DNA from: Bacteroidetes bacterium 47-18
GTDB taxonomy: Bacteria; Bacteroidota; Bacteroidia; Chitinophagales; Chitinophagaceae
Length of the DNA: 64,000 nucleotides
Direction of reading: 5' to 3'
Assembly: GCA_001897155.1 (NCBI GenBank)
Contig: MKSF01000037.1
Span: forward strand, 62,001-126,000
The translations under genes and the position numbers were made by a program. Position 1 is the first letter of the stretch. The number at the start of each line of letters is the position of its first letter. The notes below the pieces were generated by a model. That model was not told the origin of the DNA. It searched no databases and worked only from the letters and a program-made list of their open reading frames with translations. Shown here piece after piece: positions 20,701 through 29,030 of the stretch.

Positions 20701-22211
20701 GACCCCGCGCTGTTAGCCTTGGTAACGGTCAGGGTGAACCCGCGTCCCAGGTTGCCCCTGATGCAGGTAAGCGCCGTGCTGGTCTGTATTTCCGCGTTGG
20801 TCACGGTATTCTGCGCCATGCTGCTCAATACCTGTATCGTATAGTTACCCGGGGGTAAGCAGTTCAGTACCTTACCATCCGTAAACTCATCATACAGATT
20901 GGCCAGGGTCAGGTTGTTACAGTTACTGGTAAGGCCGGTATTAAATACACGGATCAGCCGGCCGCCGCAGGCAGGCGCAGCGGGCAGCAAAGCAGTCTGG
21001 ATGGTCACGGTCCCTTCGGTGGTGGTGCTGAAGGTAAAGTAGGAGCTGACATTATAGTTCACACCGCCGTACACTACCCCGCCGGCCGGCTTGGTAGGTC
21101 CGCAGGCATTGTTCTGGTGCAGCGCGTTACAGGCAAAGTAGTCTGTTCTTGTCACCGTACCGTTGGCCAGTACGCCGAGTGTATTATTGGCCGTAAGCGA
21201 GGTCGTAGCGGGCTGCGGACCCCCGGATGCCTGTGTGCCCCCGGCAAAGATGCCGAGCTTGATATTATGATTGAAAGCGTTGCTGAATATCAGTTGAACG
21301 GAATAAGTCGTATTGGGCAGCAGTATGCCGCAGGAAAAGCGCCGGAGCGCAACGGTGGCGCCGTCAGACCGGAAAGTATCGCAGGCGGCTACGGGAATAA
21401 GCGCATTGAAGCTGCTGGTACGCGCATCTCCCCTGAACACCCTGTAGCCCACCACCTCGTTGATATTAGGTCCCGTAAAATAGCCCGCGCCCCCGGAGAA
21501 GGCGAGATCGATATAATCATTGTAAGCCGCAGTTGTGAAGACGTGCCAGGAAGTCTTGGGACGCCCGGTATTTCCCATTAAGTTATTACAGACGGATTCA
21601 TCACCCTCCAGCGAATGACAGCCGACAGCATAGCTGACCGCTTTCCGGTGCGTATTCATCACACCGAAATCATAGGCAGCAGCCATATTATCGTAGAGTG
21701 CAGTGGTAGCTTCCGTAACCACTTCCAGATAGATCAGCCCGTTCGCCCTGTTTTTGGAAGATACCTGTACAAGATAAGTACCTGAATCCACGCAGGGGTG
21801 GAATGTGTTACCGAACGTTTCCAGCGGGATGAGCTTGCTGCTCAGCTGTGATGCGCCCGGCAGGCAGGCGGTGGTATAGTACACCGCAAAGCCCACATCC
21901 CCGGCCACGATGGTATTTCCAGCCTGCCTCAGCCTTATGGTCACTTTCCTGTTAGAGGCTATGGTAAATTTATACCAGACGGATTTCTGATTCTGCGCTG
22001 CCACGAAGATGGAAGGGGCGAATTCCTCCCCGGCCTGTATAGTGGCGGACGTCAGATCGGAGCTGGAAGAAACAAAGGTTCCCAGACCGAAGCCGTTACC
22101 GGAAATCGGGATATCAGATGCATTATTGCAGTTATCATTGGCTGGCTGTGCCCACACGCTTTTTGAAAAAGCTGTCAGAATCACAACTATACATATATAG
22201 AAATACCTCAT
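14703..22211 (-). CDS. giant T9SS type B surface protein (gliding-motility-associated C-terminal domain)
   Basis: About 2,502 residues from the ATG at 22211; the frame extends upstream to a TTG at 22232 but the ATG gives a clean signal peptide ending in SVWAQ. The first 1,350 residues are beta-rich domains with recurring Cys pairs and PGTYT/PGNYTI turns. A PKD domain follows (FWDFGDGSGTSTAINPAYRY), then seven tandem units of about 52 residues (roughly 15970-17085) each with a C...LPY...GxY...GCDS...LTV pattern. The C-terminus carries the VPNAFSPNGDGLND signature of type B sorting domains. It should be exported by T9SS and attached to or released from the cell surface, as an adhesin or matrix protein; the ligand is unknown. 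Confidence 0.93.
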   Translation of the reverse strand: MRYFYICIVVILTAFSKSVWAQPANDNCNNASDIPISGNGFGLGTFVSSSSDLTSATIQAGEEFAPSIFVAAQNQKSVWYKFTIASNRKVTIRLRQAGNTIVAGDVGFAVYYTTACLPGASQLSSKLIPLETFGNTFHPCVDSGTYLVQVSSKNRANGLIYLEVVTEATTALYDNMAAAYDFGVMNTHRKAVSYAVGCHSLEGDESVCNNLMGNTGRPKTSWHVFTTAAYNDYIDLAFSGGAGYFTGPNINEVVGYRVFRGDARTSSFNALIPVAACDTFRSDGATVALRRFSCGILLPNTTYSVQLIFSNAFNHNIKLGIFAGGTQASGGPQPATTSLTANNTLGVLANGTVTRTDYFACNALHQNNACGPTKPAGGVVYGGVNYNVSSYFTFSTTTEGTVTIQTALLPAAPACGGRLIRVFNTGLTSNCNNLTLANLYDEFTDGKVLNCLPPGNYTIQVLSSMAQNTVTNAEIQTSTALTCIRGNLGRGFTLTVTKANSAGSLFRLHQAGAFNNINNGLPLANNTTLTSIRDTFGCTRTVLPNNTACNTTTQYNKAKYRQLVLNDSGTLTVSDLPVSVNVNGQQRFFSYELFQGNANSLATAQNVWNYPQRINGLTSVASCITQTNTFSGCLLPGQYTFVEYGNDTLTGTSSQPRFSFKKPVSAFGNWNAPNNMGDVVSLVGPSGGNVTATPDTFTCSNNAITIGGIAPCGGYTKAIYREFYVSDSIFLRIQSSNSAHQLSFFKGRISTQGPAAMQSVWTCFTNRQTLPCEFIAPGWYTVVSYGMGASYGINNITPNHVNTQNNITLTISFDCKGPRFNRPHKAAVDSLTGNPFLITWNQAADTGAYPNTAAEYTLPTEYFNCTADTPFVYTGNCGGQSYSKVAYYVFRITQESYVNVLVNEPYYTKVYAGNIRQDSIAFINATPVSACVRTNQRLEICRMQPGTYTLVIYANNGCLELTPKISIDKVGISRFDFARNAYDFDVIQPNNTYQSGRTGDINPQHPGRAASSDFFFCTTGAYTSDPADAACLTNVNNAVYTLPNTNKVLYGTSSGSYTVRRNLWYTFVVDRPGKYTVKIDSKTPNKTQQVPFAIYKSDVDGNLTFQQVVVGGLVDSSFAQGLTLRGTNLNTACGSFVNEYTFTVTDCELNGRERYYILANNRNDNSLQFTPNLNYQIDVAVKLDTANASFGNANDFYITAGNIGTLNIGSNNGNTASYQCATRNASYPVPLAACAQKTLWYRFAVPANTSGDVKIRLNINGTSYAYNASDFLLFREMVPNDSTATGLSEVPLQDIANYRRTCIQGGTYYLLLTGCNRTGEFVTPEIVFDTLTGDFCYNAVPVNVLGAGNASATVSVDCHTIGTDYGEFASTLTCPPNGITSDYKTSWYKINIQSLDTFDIRVSLTENLNANANQIFYRMMTGGCNAMIEQSCVQDIQTQNTYFCVMPNTDYYIQVFTPVYAYGNTLTTGTVTLNLNASNHVDTCAPVSPCLLNANFTVSQDCDSVFITNYSTYGSSIRYFWDFGDGSGTSTAINPAYRYPALPVDSSYTITLRLINTDCNDTAFAFRNITIPARPDVNLGPDTMICNTQDSITLNVFFPGATYLWSTSATGQSIRVGAPGLQTYFVAVTYNGCTYTDTVRIFKTALVPDPPETYNICGVQDTVTLDATRLGGTYTYLWNTTDTTAAIRTSQAGWYTADISDGYCSVTDSFRVLDRRDSVFVSDSACANALPFSWNSISVNSFGVNVASFTALNRFGCDSVVVLSLYAKQVDTTPVFDTTCASALPYVFYGNNINSAGIYSHTLTNRLGCDSIIRLTLTVHPSYNDTLPVSICNGDSFLFNGVSHTAAGFYNHSFSSSLGCDSLVTLRLTISPYLTRTQYDTICYGATYTLPSSRVVSNPGIYYDTLSGFSSCDSVITTHLFVRPQNTAVAAITICAGQLPYSWNGIPVTSGGNGVATYTMADRYGCDSTTTLNLTVNPADTTRLTESVCSDLLPYNFFGTNLTAGGTYNHMLTNRFNCDSLIILDLTVLPAYRDTTFTAICSGDSFSFQGRWYLNNGIYTVPYVTAAGCDSVKVLSLTVNPRSPRPVVTSPVRYCVGATPVPVSATGTNILWYTSLSGTGVAAAPVPNTGVPGRTVFYVTQNSNGCESYKDSVVVFVSEKLAPDFMVLPDSVICTSDTLLVIYTGQTANGAVYRWSWNGASSVSDRHPDYRVSWSFDGMKRISVYVDNNGCIGDTVYKDIRVNKAWEKPAVSHKEYYCAGDEINLKVTSVYTNDAVYHWTYNGDNMTAAEQLTLQVFDPGWHYFTLYVDGGSGCLSEMLRDSFYVSEFPEFTLKSSTVAICENDTVFLSVPWSDDVKYTFGPSIYFPADLRDEMPGYKSAFIHKSGYVYAIAANSFGCEWQDSLFIDTEVCCDLLVPNAFSPNGDGLNDELQLLASNLQTVQKFAIYNRYGEMVFSAASQHDKWDGTFRSKAADMGVYHYYLVYICSDGTEHIKRGQIHLIR

Positions 22212-22243
22212 CGTATTAAAAAATTTTATCAACAGATATACTG

Positions 22244-22251
22244 CAAATTTA
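22244..22251 (-). promoter_or_regulatory. -7 box for the giant T9SS protein
   Basis: On the minus strand this reads TAAATTTG, a perfect TAnnTTTG match, 32 nt before the ATG at 22211. No TTG lies at the ideal -33 distance. The position supports the ATG rather than the upstream TTG as translation start. Confidence 0.55.
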
Positions 22252-22400
22252 CTGAAATGACCCCGTAATCATTCCTGCCGCAAAAAAGTTTAATATTTTA
22301 ATAAAAACCCTGAATGCCTGCCTGTTTAACCTTAAGAGAAAAATATAGTCCAAATAGGTAGACCCAAATGTTATACCTTTATCAGCAAAATCATGGTTCA

Positions 22401-23564
22401 ATGAGAAGTTTACTCTTACTAATAGCCTTCAGTATCCTATCCTGTAATTCCAACGGCCAGCATAATACAGCAGCAAATAGCAAGCCAAAAGCTCAAAAAA
22501 CGGAAAAATCATATGCCAATAAGTTGGCGAATGCTTATTATAACCCCTCAAAGGCCGACCTGGATTTACTTTCAGAAATATTTAACAAGCTGAGTCCTGA
22601 ACAAAAAGCGGCCCAGCTTATCATGATAGCGTCCAGTGAAAAGCTGGGCTTCCCCTACGAAACATCCGTCAAGCCCCTGGCTGATAAGGGCATCGCGGCC
22701 AATTATATCTTCCTCAAAGGCACCAGCACCGCCTTCAGATCACAGGAGCAATACCTGAACACCAAAACACACGGCGGGCTGCTGCCGGTCAACGCCTGTG
22801 ACTGCGAAGCTACCTTAATGCATAATAAATTTACGGATCAGCCCAGGATGAGCCCTACCTCCCGCCTGTCTGACAGCACCAGGCTGATCGCATCGCTGGA
22901 CAGCATCATGCTGGTAATGAAATCCCTGAACATTGATATTAATTTCGCGCCGGTAGCAGATCTCGGCACCAATAAGGCGGTGATCAGCAACCGGGCCTTC
23001 AGCACCAACAAGGATTCCCTGATAAGATATAATAATATGTTCATCAACTATTCCCAGGATAATGGCATCGCGGCCACCGTCAAGCATTTTCCCGGCCACG
23101 GCGCCGTGGTAGGCGATACGCATAAGGAAAAAGTATGGATAGACGGCGCTATGCAGGAGCTGGAAACGTTCCGGAGCATTATAGCCGCATCTGACCCGCT
23201 GCTGGTCATGGTAGGACATATTTCGGTTAAGAACAACCCGGAAGGTTACAATACGCCCAACGGCATACCTGCCAGCATCTCCAGGAATATTGTGACGGAC
23301 CTGCTCAAAAAGCAGCTCGGATTTAAGGGGATCGTCACCACCGACGCAATGAATATGGGGGCCATCAAAAATATTCCCAATGCCGATTTTGAAGCCGTCA
23401 AAGCAGGTGTGGACCTCGTGCTGATGCCCAATGACCCCCAGAAGCTGCATCGCCAGATCGTAGCGGCGCTGCAGGCCAATGACGCGCTCAGCAGGCAGAT
23501 AGAGGTGTCCGTAAAGAAGATCATCCTGCTGAAGATAGTTACGGGAAGGATCACAGCATCCTGA
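22401..23564 (+). CDS. glycoside hydrolase family 3 lipoprotein (NagZ-like beta-N-acetylhexosaminidase)
   Basis: A 387-residue protein from the ATG at 22401, chosen over the in-frame ATG at 22368 because it opens directly into a lipoprotein signal (LLLLIAFSILSC, Cys15). The GH3 barrel carries KHFPGHG, followed by the VGDTHKE loop that bears the general acid/base His in NagZ enzymes, and TTDAMNMGAI with the presumed nucleophile Asp. These are NagZ hallmarks, suggesting cleavage of GlcNAc from muropeptides or chitin fragments. The C-terminal serine-hydrolase domain often fused to Bacteroidota GH3 proteins is absent. Confidence 0.88.
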   Translation: MRSLLLLIAFSILSCNSNGQHNTAANSKPKAQKTEKSYANKLANAYYNPSKADLDLLSEIFNKLSPEQKAAQLIMIASSEKLGFPYETSVKPLADKGIAANYIFLKGTSTAFRSQEQYLNTKTHGGLLPVNACDCEATLMHNKFTDQPRMSPTSRLSDSTRLIASLDSIMLVMKSLNIDINFAPVADLGTNKAVISNRAFSTNKDSLIRYNNMFINYSQDNGIAATVKHFPGHGAVVGDTHKEKVWIDGAMQELETFRSIIAASDPLLVMVGHISVKNNPEGYNTPNGIPASISRNIVTDLLKKQLGFKGIVTTDAMNMGAIKNIPNADFEAVKAGVDLVLMPNDPQKLHRQIVAALQANDALSRQIEVSVKKIILLKIVTGRITAS

Positions 23565-23652
23565 TCCGAGCATTCTGATCCGGCTACACCGCGCCTCAGC
23601 CAGGAACCTCGTAAGGCGCTCATCAAACAATAGCGGCTGTCTAAAAAATCAG

Positions 23653-23736
23653 CAACCCTGTCAATATTTCGACTGAGCTCAATATTGACAGGGTTGTTTG
23701 TTGATACACAGCGCACATTTCGACAAGCTCAATGTG
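23653..23736. repeat. pair of hairpin repeats with TCGAC..GCTC loops
   Basis: CAACCCTGTCAATATT (23653-23668) pairs perfectly over 16 bp with 23681-23696 around the loop TCGACTGAGCTC. A second smaller hairpin follows, CACATT (23714-23719) with AATGTG (23731-23736) around TCGACAAGCTC. Both recur in part at 48878-48933. The elements lie between the convergent GH3 and kynA genes. A further stem, CTCCTGT (23784-23790) with ACAGGAG (23797-23803), is followed by CTTTTC and may act as a terminator for the rightward transcript. Confidence 0.7.
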
Positions 23737-23826
23737 ACGCCAGAACCTCAATGTGACAAACAAGCATAATGTGATGCTGCAGGCTCCTGTGAACATACAG
23801 GAGGCTTTTCAGGCAGCATCGTTGTA

Positions 23827-24882
23827 TTACTTTTTAAAGCTCAATTCATCTACCAGCGCCGCCGGCAGCTCGGGGATATCTCTCCTGGCCAGCAAAAAGG
23901 AGGTCAGCTCTGAAAATTCTTTGAATATATAATGGGAATCGGCCGCTTTTTTAAGGTAGTGGGCGCCGCTGCTGCCGCCCGTTCCTACTCTTTTACCGAT
24001 GGTACGCTGCACCATATGTATATGACGGTAGCGCCACATACCCATCAGCCCGTCTATTTCCAGCAATGTATCCAGCAGTTCAAACGGCAGTTGGAGCCTC
24101 GGGTAATCACGGTACAGCACAATGAACAAAGCGTTCCTGCTGGCTTCCTGGCTCAGCTTACGGTCTGCCGGGTAGGCTTCGCTGTTCAGGAACAGGTTAT
24201 CAAATACCTCTTTCTGGGCCCGTTCTCCTTCCGTAAGCCCCCGGTAGTACACTTCACTGTACAGGCGAAAGAATACCGGGACGTTCCCGTCGGCAGCCGC
24301 TGTGCCATAGCCGGTCCAGTAGCTGTCATCCCTGATAAAGGGCATGCGCTCCAGCCAGTTGTTGATAAGCGTAAGCAGCGACTCCTGCTTCTCCACATCT
24401 TTCACACGCTCCACATCGGCAGACGTCAGCTGGGAGGTATAATATTCCTTGCCGTACCTGTCCTGGAATTCAAGCCCCAGGGCCGCTTCCAGGGATTTGA
24501 ACTGTATGCTCTGGAAGCCCGAGGCCGGGCGGAGCAGGTCCCTGAAATCCAGGAAATCCAGTGCGGTCATCGTCTCCAGCACGGAGATCTGCTGCACCAG
24601 AATCTCCAGGATGGACACCACTCTTTTCAGTTTATGAACAGCATCGTACATGCTGGCGCCGTTATCATCCACAGCCGTGGACTTGAATATCTCCCTTACC
24701 AGGTTGACCTCGTGCAATATCTGCTTAAACCATAGCTCATATGTCTGGTGAATAATGATAAATAACAATTCATCATCCGCCTTAATGCCTTCCTTACCGC
24801 TTTCCGTAAGCTGCGCATTCAGTATCTTATCCAATTGCAGGTACTCGCTGTAGTAAACCGGCGCTCTGTCTTTAAAATTCAT
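23827..24882 (-). CDS. kynA: tryptophan 2,3-dioxygenase family protein
   Basis: A 351-residue all-helical haem dioxygenase. HQTYELWF at 45-52 is the substrate-side His block, and a C-terminal stretch with RHIHMV, RTIG and GTGGSSG contains the presumed haem-ligand His and the loop that binds the amino-acid carboxylate. It opens the indole ring of tryptophan to N-formylkynurenine, the first step of the kynurenine pathway. No other kynurenine gene is in the window. It starts 36 bp after the gldG stop and is probably transcribed with it. Confidence 0.93.
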   Translation of the reverse strand: MNFKDRAPVYYSEYLQLDKILNAQLTESGKEGIKADDELLFIIIHQTYELWFKQILHEVNLVREIFKSTAVDDNGASMYDAVHKLKRVVSILEILVQQISVLETMTALDFLDFRDLLRPASGFQSIQFKSLEAALGLEFQDRYGKEYYTSQLTSADVERVKDVEKQESLLTLINNWLERMPFIRDDSYWTGYGTAAADGNVPVFFRLYSEVYYRGLTEGERAQKEVFDNLFLNSEAYPADRKLSQEASRNALFIVLYRDYPRLQLPFELLDTLLEIDGLMGMWRYRHIHMVQRTIGKRVGTGGSSGAHYLKKAADSHYIFKEFSELTSFLLARRDIPELPAALVDELSFKK

Positions 24883-24918
24883 AATCTGATTATTATGGGT
24901 TAATAAATTAGATATGCC

Positions 24919-26622
24919 CTAAGCGTATCTTTTCTTACGTACAAATCCCCAGATACCACCCAGCAGCAGGATCATTATAACGGGAACGCCGATATTCACC
25001 AGCTGCCACCGGGCACGCTCCTGCTTAACCCGCTGGGGATCCAGGATCCGGTTGCTGAATGATTTGTTCCTGGCTTCCAGCAGGTGATGCTCATTGGAAA
25101 GATACTCCACGGCATTCAGTAAAAAGCTCTTATTATCATAGCGATAGCCGCCGTAGATATACTGGCCCAGGTCCAGCGGACCCTGGGATACAATATCATT
25201 GTAGATCACATCCCCGTCGCTTACCACGATGAGCTTGCCTTTGCCGCCGGAGCCGGTCAGGGGCTGTTGTCCCGATTGCTGTATATAGGCCTGCACCTCA
25301 GCCGGCTGCCGGTCCGCATAGTGCGACCTGAAATTGCCTTCCAGCAATACCGCCACCGGGATATGGGAAGCATTGAACTCAGCGATGTTAAATTCTATGA
25401 CCGCATCAAATAAGGACAGGGATAAAGGCAGGGACAGCTTTTTCGTATAGCGGGAAGTGCTCAATAGTACCGTCTTCTCAATTTCATCATTCTGGTCCAG
25501 CACATCAATGCTGCTGACAAAGCGGCCCAGCACACCATCCAGGTTCTTGGTCACGGGATGATCAGCGTTCCCGCTTAATACAGGGAAGTAGATCCAGGGA
25601 TAGAGCATTGATTCTTCTTTCCTCCCGGATTTTGACAGGGGGATCATCTCGTATTCCGCACCATCGGCCAGCACGTTCGGGTTGATCCTTACACCGTAGT
25701 CGAACAGCAGGTCGCTCAGGTTAAGGTCCACGGGCAGCACATTATATTTCCCGTTGCCCTGGCGGAAGCTGTCCAGCGAGCCGGTAGCCTGGTTGAGCAG
25801 CATAAATATATTACCGCCCCGCATCAGGTACTGGTCCAGCTTGTATTTTTCCACCTCGCTGAAAGCCTCGTAAGGACTGCTGATGATGAGGGTATTGATC
25901 TCCGGGGGAATGTGGCCGGCCATCTTTAAATTCAGCGTATCTATCAGGTAATAATTGGCCAGGTGGCCTATTGCGCTCATATAATTATAGCCCAGGTCTT
26001 CGCCGTTACCGGTCAGGAACACTACCGTTTCCCTTTCTTTTTTAGTGACCTGGCTGATGGCGTTCGCGATATTATACTCCAACAGCATCTCCGATTTATT
26101 CAGGACGGTCCTGGAAAGCTGGGGGGCATTGGTCTCCTGGATAAAAACAGGAATGGCCGCGCCGGTCTGGACATTTTCCACCAACACCCAGGGAAAGATC
26201 ATTTTTTGCTGGGTACCCTGCTTACCGGCGTCAATGGTAGCTATTACGCCCTCCATCCCGAAGTCCCTCAGCGTCCGGAGCACCGTGGTGTCGTCTCCGT
26301 TGGGGTCAACGGTCACCACGTCTATCTTATGCTTGCTGATCTTTTTAAAGTTCAGCAGGACATCCTGTGTCGATTTTGCCAGCCTCTGGAAAGCCGCCGG
26401 AACATTCCTGCCGGTCAGGAAGACCGTGATGTGGACAGGCTGCTCCAGGTTGCTAACCAGGTGCTCTGTAGCCCTGGTTGTGGAATACCGCTTATCGGTG
26501 GTGAGGTCTGCCTGAATATGAAAGTTATACGCCAGTATATTGACAAGAATCAATATTACACCCAATATCACCAGATTTCTTGCTGCTCTCTGCCTGGTAT
26601 TACTTTTTTTCCCGGTTGCCAT
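24919..26622 (-). CDS. gldG: gliding motility-associated ABC transporter substrate-binding protein GldG
   Basis: A 567-residue protein with an N-terminal transmembrane helix (about 15-35), an extracytoplasmic auxiliary ABC domain (LTTDKRYSTT, then VHITVFLTGRNVPAAF) and a C-terminal helix (about 535-558) followed by a short basic tail. GldG works with GldA and GldF in an ABC complex required for gliding in Flavobacterium. Neither gldA nor gldF is next to it here: upstream lies the divergent M3 peptidase. Downstream after 36 bp is kynA. Confidence 0.88.
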   Translation of the reverse strand: MATGKKSNTRQRAARNLVILGVILILVNILAYNFHIQADLTTDKRYSTTRATEHLVSNLEQPVHITVFLTGRNVPAAFQRLAKSTQDVLLNFKKISKHKIDVVTVDPNGDDTTVLRTLRDFGMEGVIATIDAGKQGTQQKMIFPWVLVENVQTGAAIPVFIQETNAPQLSRTVLNKSEMLLEYNIANAISQVTKKERETVVFLTGNGEDLGYNYMSAIGHLANYYLIDTLNLKMAGHIPPEINTLIISSPYEAFSEVEKYKLDQYLMRGGNIFMLLNQATGSLDSFRQGNGKYNVLPVDLNLSDLLFDYGVRINPNVLADGAEYEMIPLSKSGRKEESMLYPWIYFPVLSGNADHPVTKNLDGVLGRFVSSIDVLDQNDEIEKTVLLSTSRYTKKLSLPLSLSLFDAVIEFNIAEFNASHIPVAVLLEGNFRSHYADRQPAEVQAYIQQSGQQPLTGSGGKGKLIVVSDGDVIYNDIVSQGPLDLGQYIYGGYRYDNKSFLLNAVEYLSNEHHLLEARNKSFSNRILDPQRVKQERARWQLVNIGVPVIMILLLGGIWGFVRKKRYA

Positions 26623-26812
26623 ATATAAGAATCGAACTGAAATGTACTTTTTATTGCTGCCTGAACAGCGTCAGATAATTGCGCTAAGTTATATAATAAA
26701 CTACTATTTTTTATAAAATCTTCCGGCTTTACCGCCTTAAGCAGGCAACGGGACAACCTGCAGGAAACAACCCCTTATCGCGCTGTAACCGTTTATAAAC
26801 ATTTTTCTGCCT

Positions 26813-26820
26813 TAAATTTG
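26813..26820 (+). promoter_or_regulatory. -7 box upstream of the M3 peptidase
   Basis: TAAATTTG matches TAnnTTTG and ends 31 nt before the ATG at 26852. No good TTG lies 19-21 nt upstream. It sits in the 229-bp divergent gap between gldG and the peptidase gene. Confidence 0.5.
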
Positions 26821-26851
26821 TAAGCGAACCATCATTCCAATCAAGAACATT

Positions 26852-28876
26852 ATGGAAGATCACAATATATTATTACACCCTTTCCGGACGCCGCTGGAAA
26901 GCGTGCCCTTTGAAGATATCCGGCAGGAACAGTTCGAGCCGGCCATTATGGAACTGATCAATACCGCGAAGGCCGAAACAGACGCTATTGTGCAGGACCC
27001 GCAGACACCTTCGTTCGCCAATACCATCGAAGCCCTGGAAAAAGCAGGGCACAGGCTGCAACTGGTCTCGGAGATCTTTTTCAACCTGAATTCAGCGGAA
27101 ACCAACGACTACCTGGAGGAGGCCGCCAGGAGAATATCCCCGGAGCTGGCCGCTTACGGGAATGACATAATGCTGAATAAGGGCCTTTTCGAAAGGGTAC
27201 GCTATGTGCACGAGCATACCGACAGGTCCGCGCTTACAGGAGAGCAGCAGCGGCTGCTGGACAAGACCTATAAGAGCTTTGTAAGGAACGGCGCCCTGCT
27301 GGACGAAGCGGCCCAGGAAAGGCTGCGCAGCATTGACAGGGAGCTGGCCACCCTGGGCGTACGCTTTTCACAGAACGTCCTTGCGGAGACTAACGGGTAT
27401 ATATTGCATCTCACCCGGGAAAAAGACCTGGGCGGCCTGCCCGACCCCGTCATAGCAGCCGCAAGAGCCGCAGCGGAAAAGCGCGGGAAAGAGGGCTGGG
27501 TTTTCACTCTGCAGTTCCCGAGCATCACGCCATTCCTGAAATACAGCACGAACCGGGAGCTCCGCGCCGAGATCCATCGCGCTTCGGGCAGCAGGGCGCT
27601 TCACGATAATGAGTATAATAATGAACAGATCATAAAGGATATTGTAGCCCTGCGTAAAGAAAGGGCCCGGCTGCTGGGATTTGAGCACCACGCCGATTTT
27701 GTATTGCAGGAACGTATGGCCGGGAACACTCCTGCCGTACTGGCCTTTTTACAGGATCTGCTGCAGAAGGCACGGCCCTTCGCAGACCGGGAAATAGCAC
27801 AGCTGGCGACGCTGGCGGCAAAAGACGGCATAGATACCTTGATGGCCTATGATCACGCCTATTATGCGGAGAAGGTAAAAGAGCAGCTTTTCGATTACAG
27901 CGAGGAAGCCCTGAAGCCTTACTTCTCGCTTCAGAACGTACTGCAGGCAGCGTTCCAGGCAGCGGAACGGCTGTACGGCTTAACGTTCAGGCTGCGCGAC
28001 GATATCCAGAAATACCACCCGGAAGTAAGCGTGTACGAGGTCATGGAGGATGGCCGTCACAAAGCGCTTTTATACACTGATTTTTTCCCCAGGGAAGGCA
28101 AGCGGCCGGGCGCCTGGATGACCGCCTACCGCGGCCAGCATAAAGATATAACCGGCGACCACCGCCCGCACATCTCCATTGTATGTAATTTTTCCAGACC
28201 CGTAGGCAATATCCCTTCCCTGCTGACCTTTACGGAAGTGACGACCCTGTTCCACGAATTCGGCCATGCGCTTCATGGCATACTGGCCGATACGCAATAT
28301 GAAACCTTGTCCGGCACCAATGTGTACTGGGATTTCGTGGAGCTGCCCTCCCAGTTCATGGAAAACTACTGTTATGAAAGATCATTCCTCCGGGAGTTTG
28401 CGAGGCATTATGAGACCCATGAGCCGCTGTCAGATGCTTTTATCGATAAGATCGTGGCCTCTGCCAATTTCATGCAGGGTTACCAGACCGTAAGGCAGCT
28501 GGGATTCGGTATGCTGGATATGCAGTACCATACGGATGCCCGCATAGAAGTGCCTGTAGAAATATTTGAAAAAGATACCATCCGGCAGACCCTGCTTTAT
28601 CCCGACATTCCCGGGACAGCCATCAGCCCTTCCTTCTCCCATATTTTTGGAGGGGGATATGCCGCGGGCTATTATTCCTATAAATGGGCGGAGGTGCTGG
28701 ACGCTGACGCCTTTGAGTATTTCCGCGAAAACGGCATCTTTGATCCTGAGACAGCGGCAAAATTCAAAACGCTGCTCAGCTCGGGAGGTACGGCAGACCC
28801 TATGCAGCTCTATATGGACTTCAGGGGCCGCAAGCCGGATACCGCAGCGCTCCTGAGACGTGCGGGACTGGAATAG
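26852..28876 (+). CDS. M3 family metallopeptidase (oligopeptidase A / dipeptidyl carboxypeptidase type)
   Basis: A 674-residue zinc peptidase. HEFGH at residues 468-472 supplies two zinc ligands and the catalytic Glu, and the third ligand is expected in the VELPSQFMENY segment shortly after. The helical body and the C-terminal SHIFGGGYAAGYYSYKWAEV block are typical of the Dcp/OpdA branch. No signal peptide is present, so it probably degrades short peptides in the cytoplasm. Its transcript ends in a strong terminator 2 nt past the stop. Confidence 0.94.
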   Translation: MEDHNILLHPFRTPLESVPFEDIRQEQFEPAIMELINTAKAETDAIVQDPQTPSFANTIEALEKAGHRLQLVSEIFFNLNSAETNDYLEEAARRISPELAAYGNDIMLNKGLFERVRYVHEHTDRSALTGEQQRLLDKTYKSFVRNGALLDEAAQERLRSIDRELATLGVRFSQNVLAETNGYILHLTREKDLGGLPDPVIAAARAAAEKRGKEGWVFTLQFPSITPFLKYSTNRELRAEIHRASGSRALHDNEYNNEQIIKDIVALRKERARLLGFEHHADFVLQERMAGNTPAVLAFLQDLLQKARPFADREIAQLATLAAKDGIDTLMAYDHAYYAEKVKEQLFDYSEEALKPYFSLQNVLQAAFQAAERLYGLTFRLRDDIQKYHPEVSVYEVMEDGRHKALLYTDFFPREGKRPGAWMTAYRGQHKDITGDHRPHISIVCNFSRPVGNIPSLLTFTEVTTLFHEFGHALHGILADTQYETLSGTNVYWDFVELPSQFMENYCYERSFLREFARHYETHEPLSDAFIDKIVASANFMQGYQTVRQLGFGMLDMQYHTDARIEVPVEIFEKDTIRQTLLYPDIPGTAISPSFSHIFGGGYAAGYYSYKWAEVLDADAFEYFRENGIFDPETAAKFKTLLSSGGTADPMQLYMDFRGRKPDTAALLRRAGLE

Positions 28877-28878
28877 CC

Positions 28879-28916
28879 AAAAGCGCGGCAGCCTCCCGGG
28901 AGACTGCCGCGCTTTT
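28879..28916 (+). terminator. strong rho-independent terminator after the M3 peptidase
   Basis: AAAAGCGCGGCAG pairs with CTGCCGCGCTTTT, and the intervening CTCCCGGGAG is itself self-complementary, giving a very stable GC-rich stem that runs into a T-tract. Confidence 0.9.
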
Positions 28917-29030
28917 TATATGTTAAGCTGTAAGGGCGCTTTTATTAAACGTGATTGCTTTTGACCAATAAACGGATAAGATGCTATGCTCTTCGACGTA
29001 TGGAAGAAAGAAAAAAACAGGTAGCCTGCG

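Noticed and set aside
28921-29030. Possible small gene between the M3 peptidase terminator and the SDR gene
   Set aside because: No frame with a start longer than a few codons and no coding-like composition.
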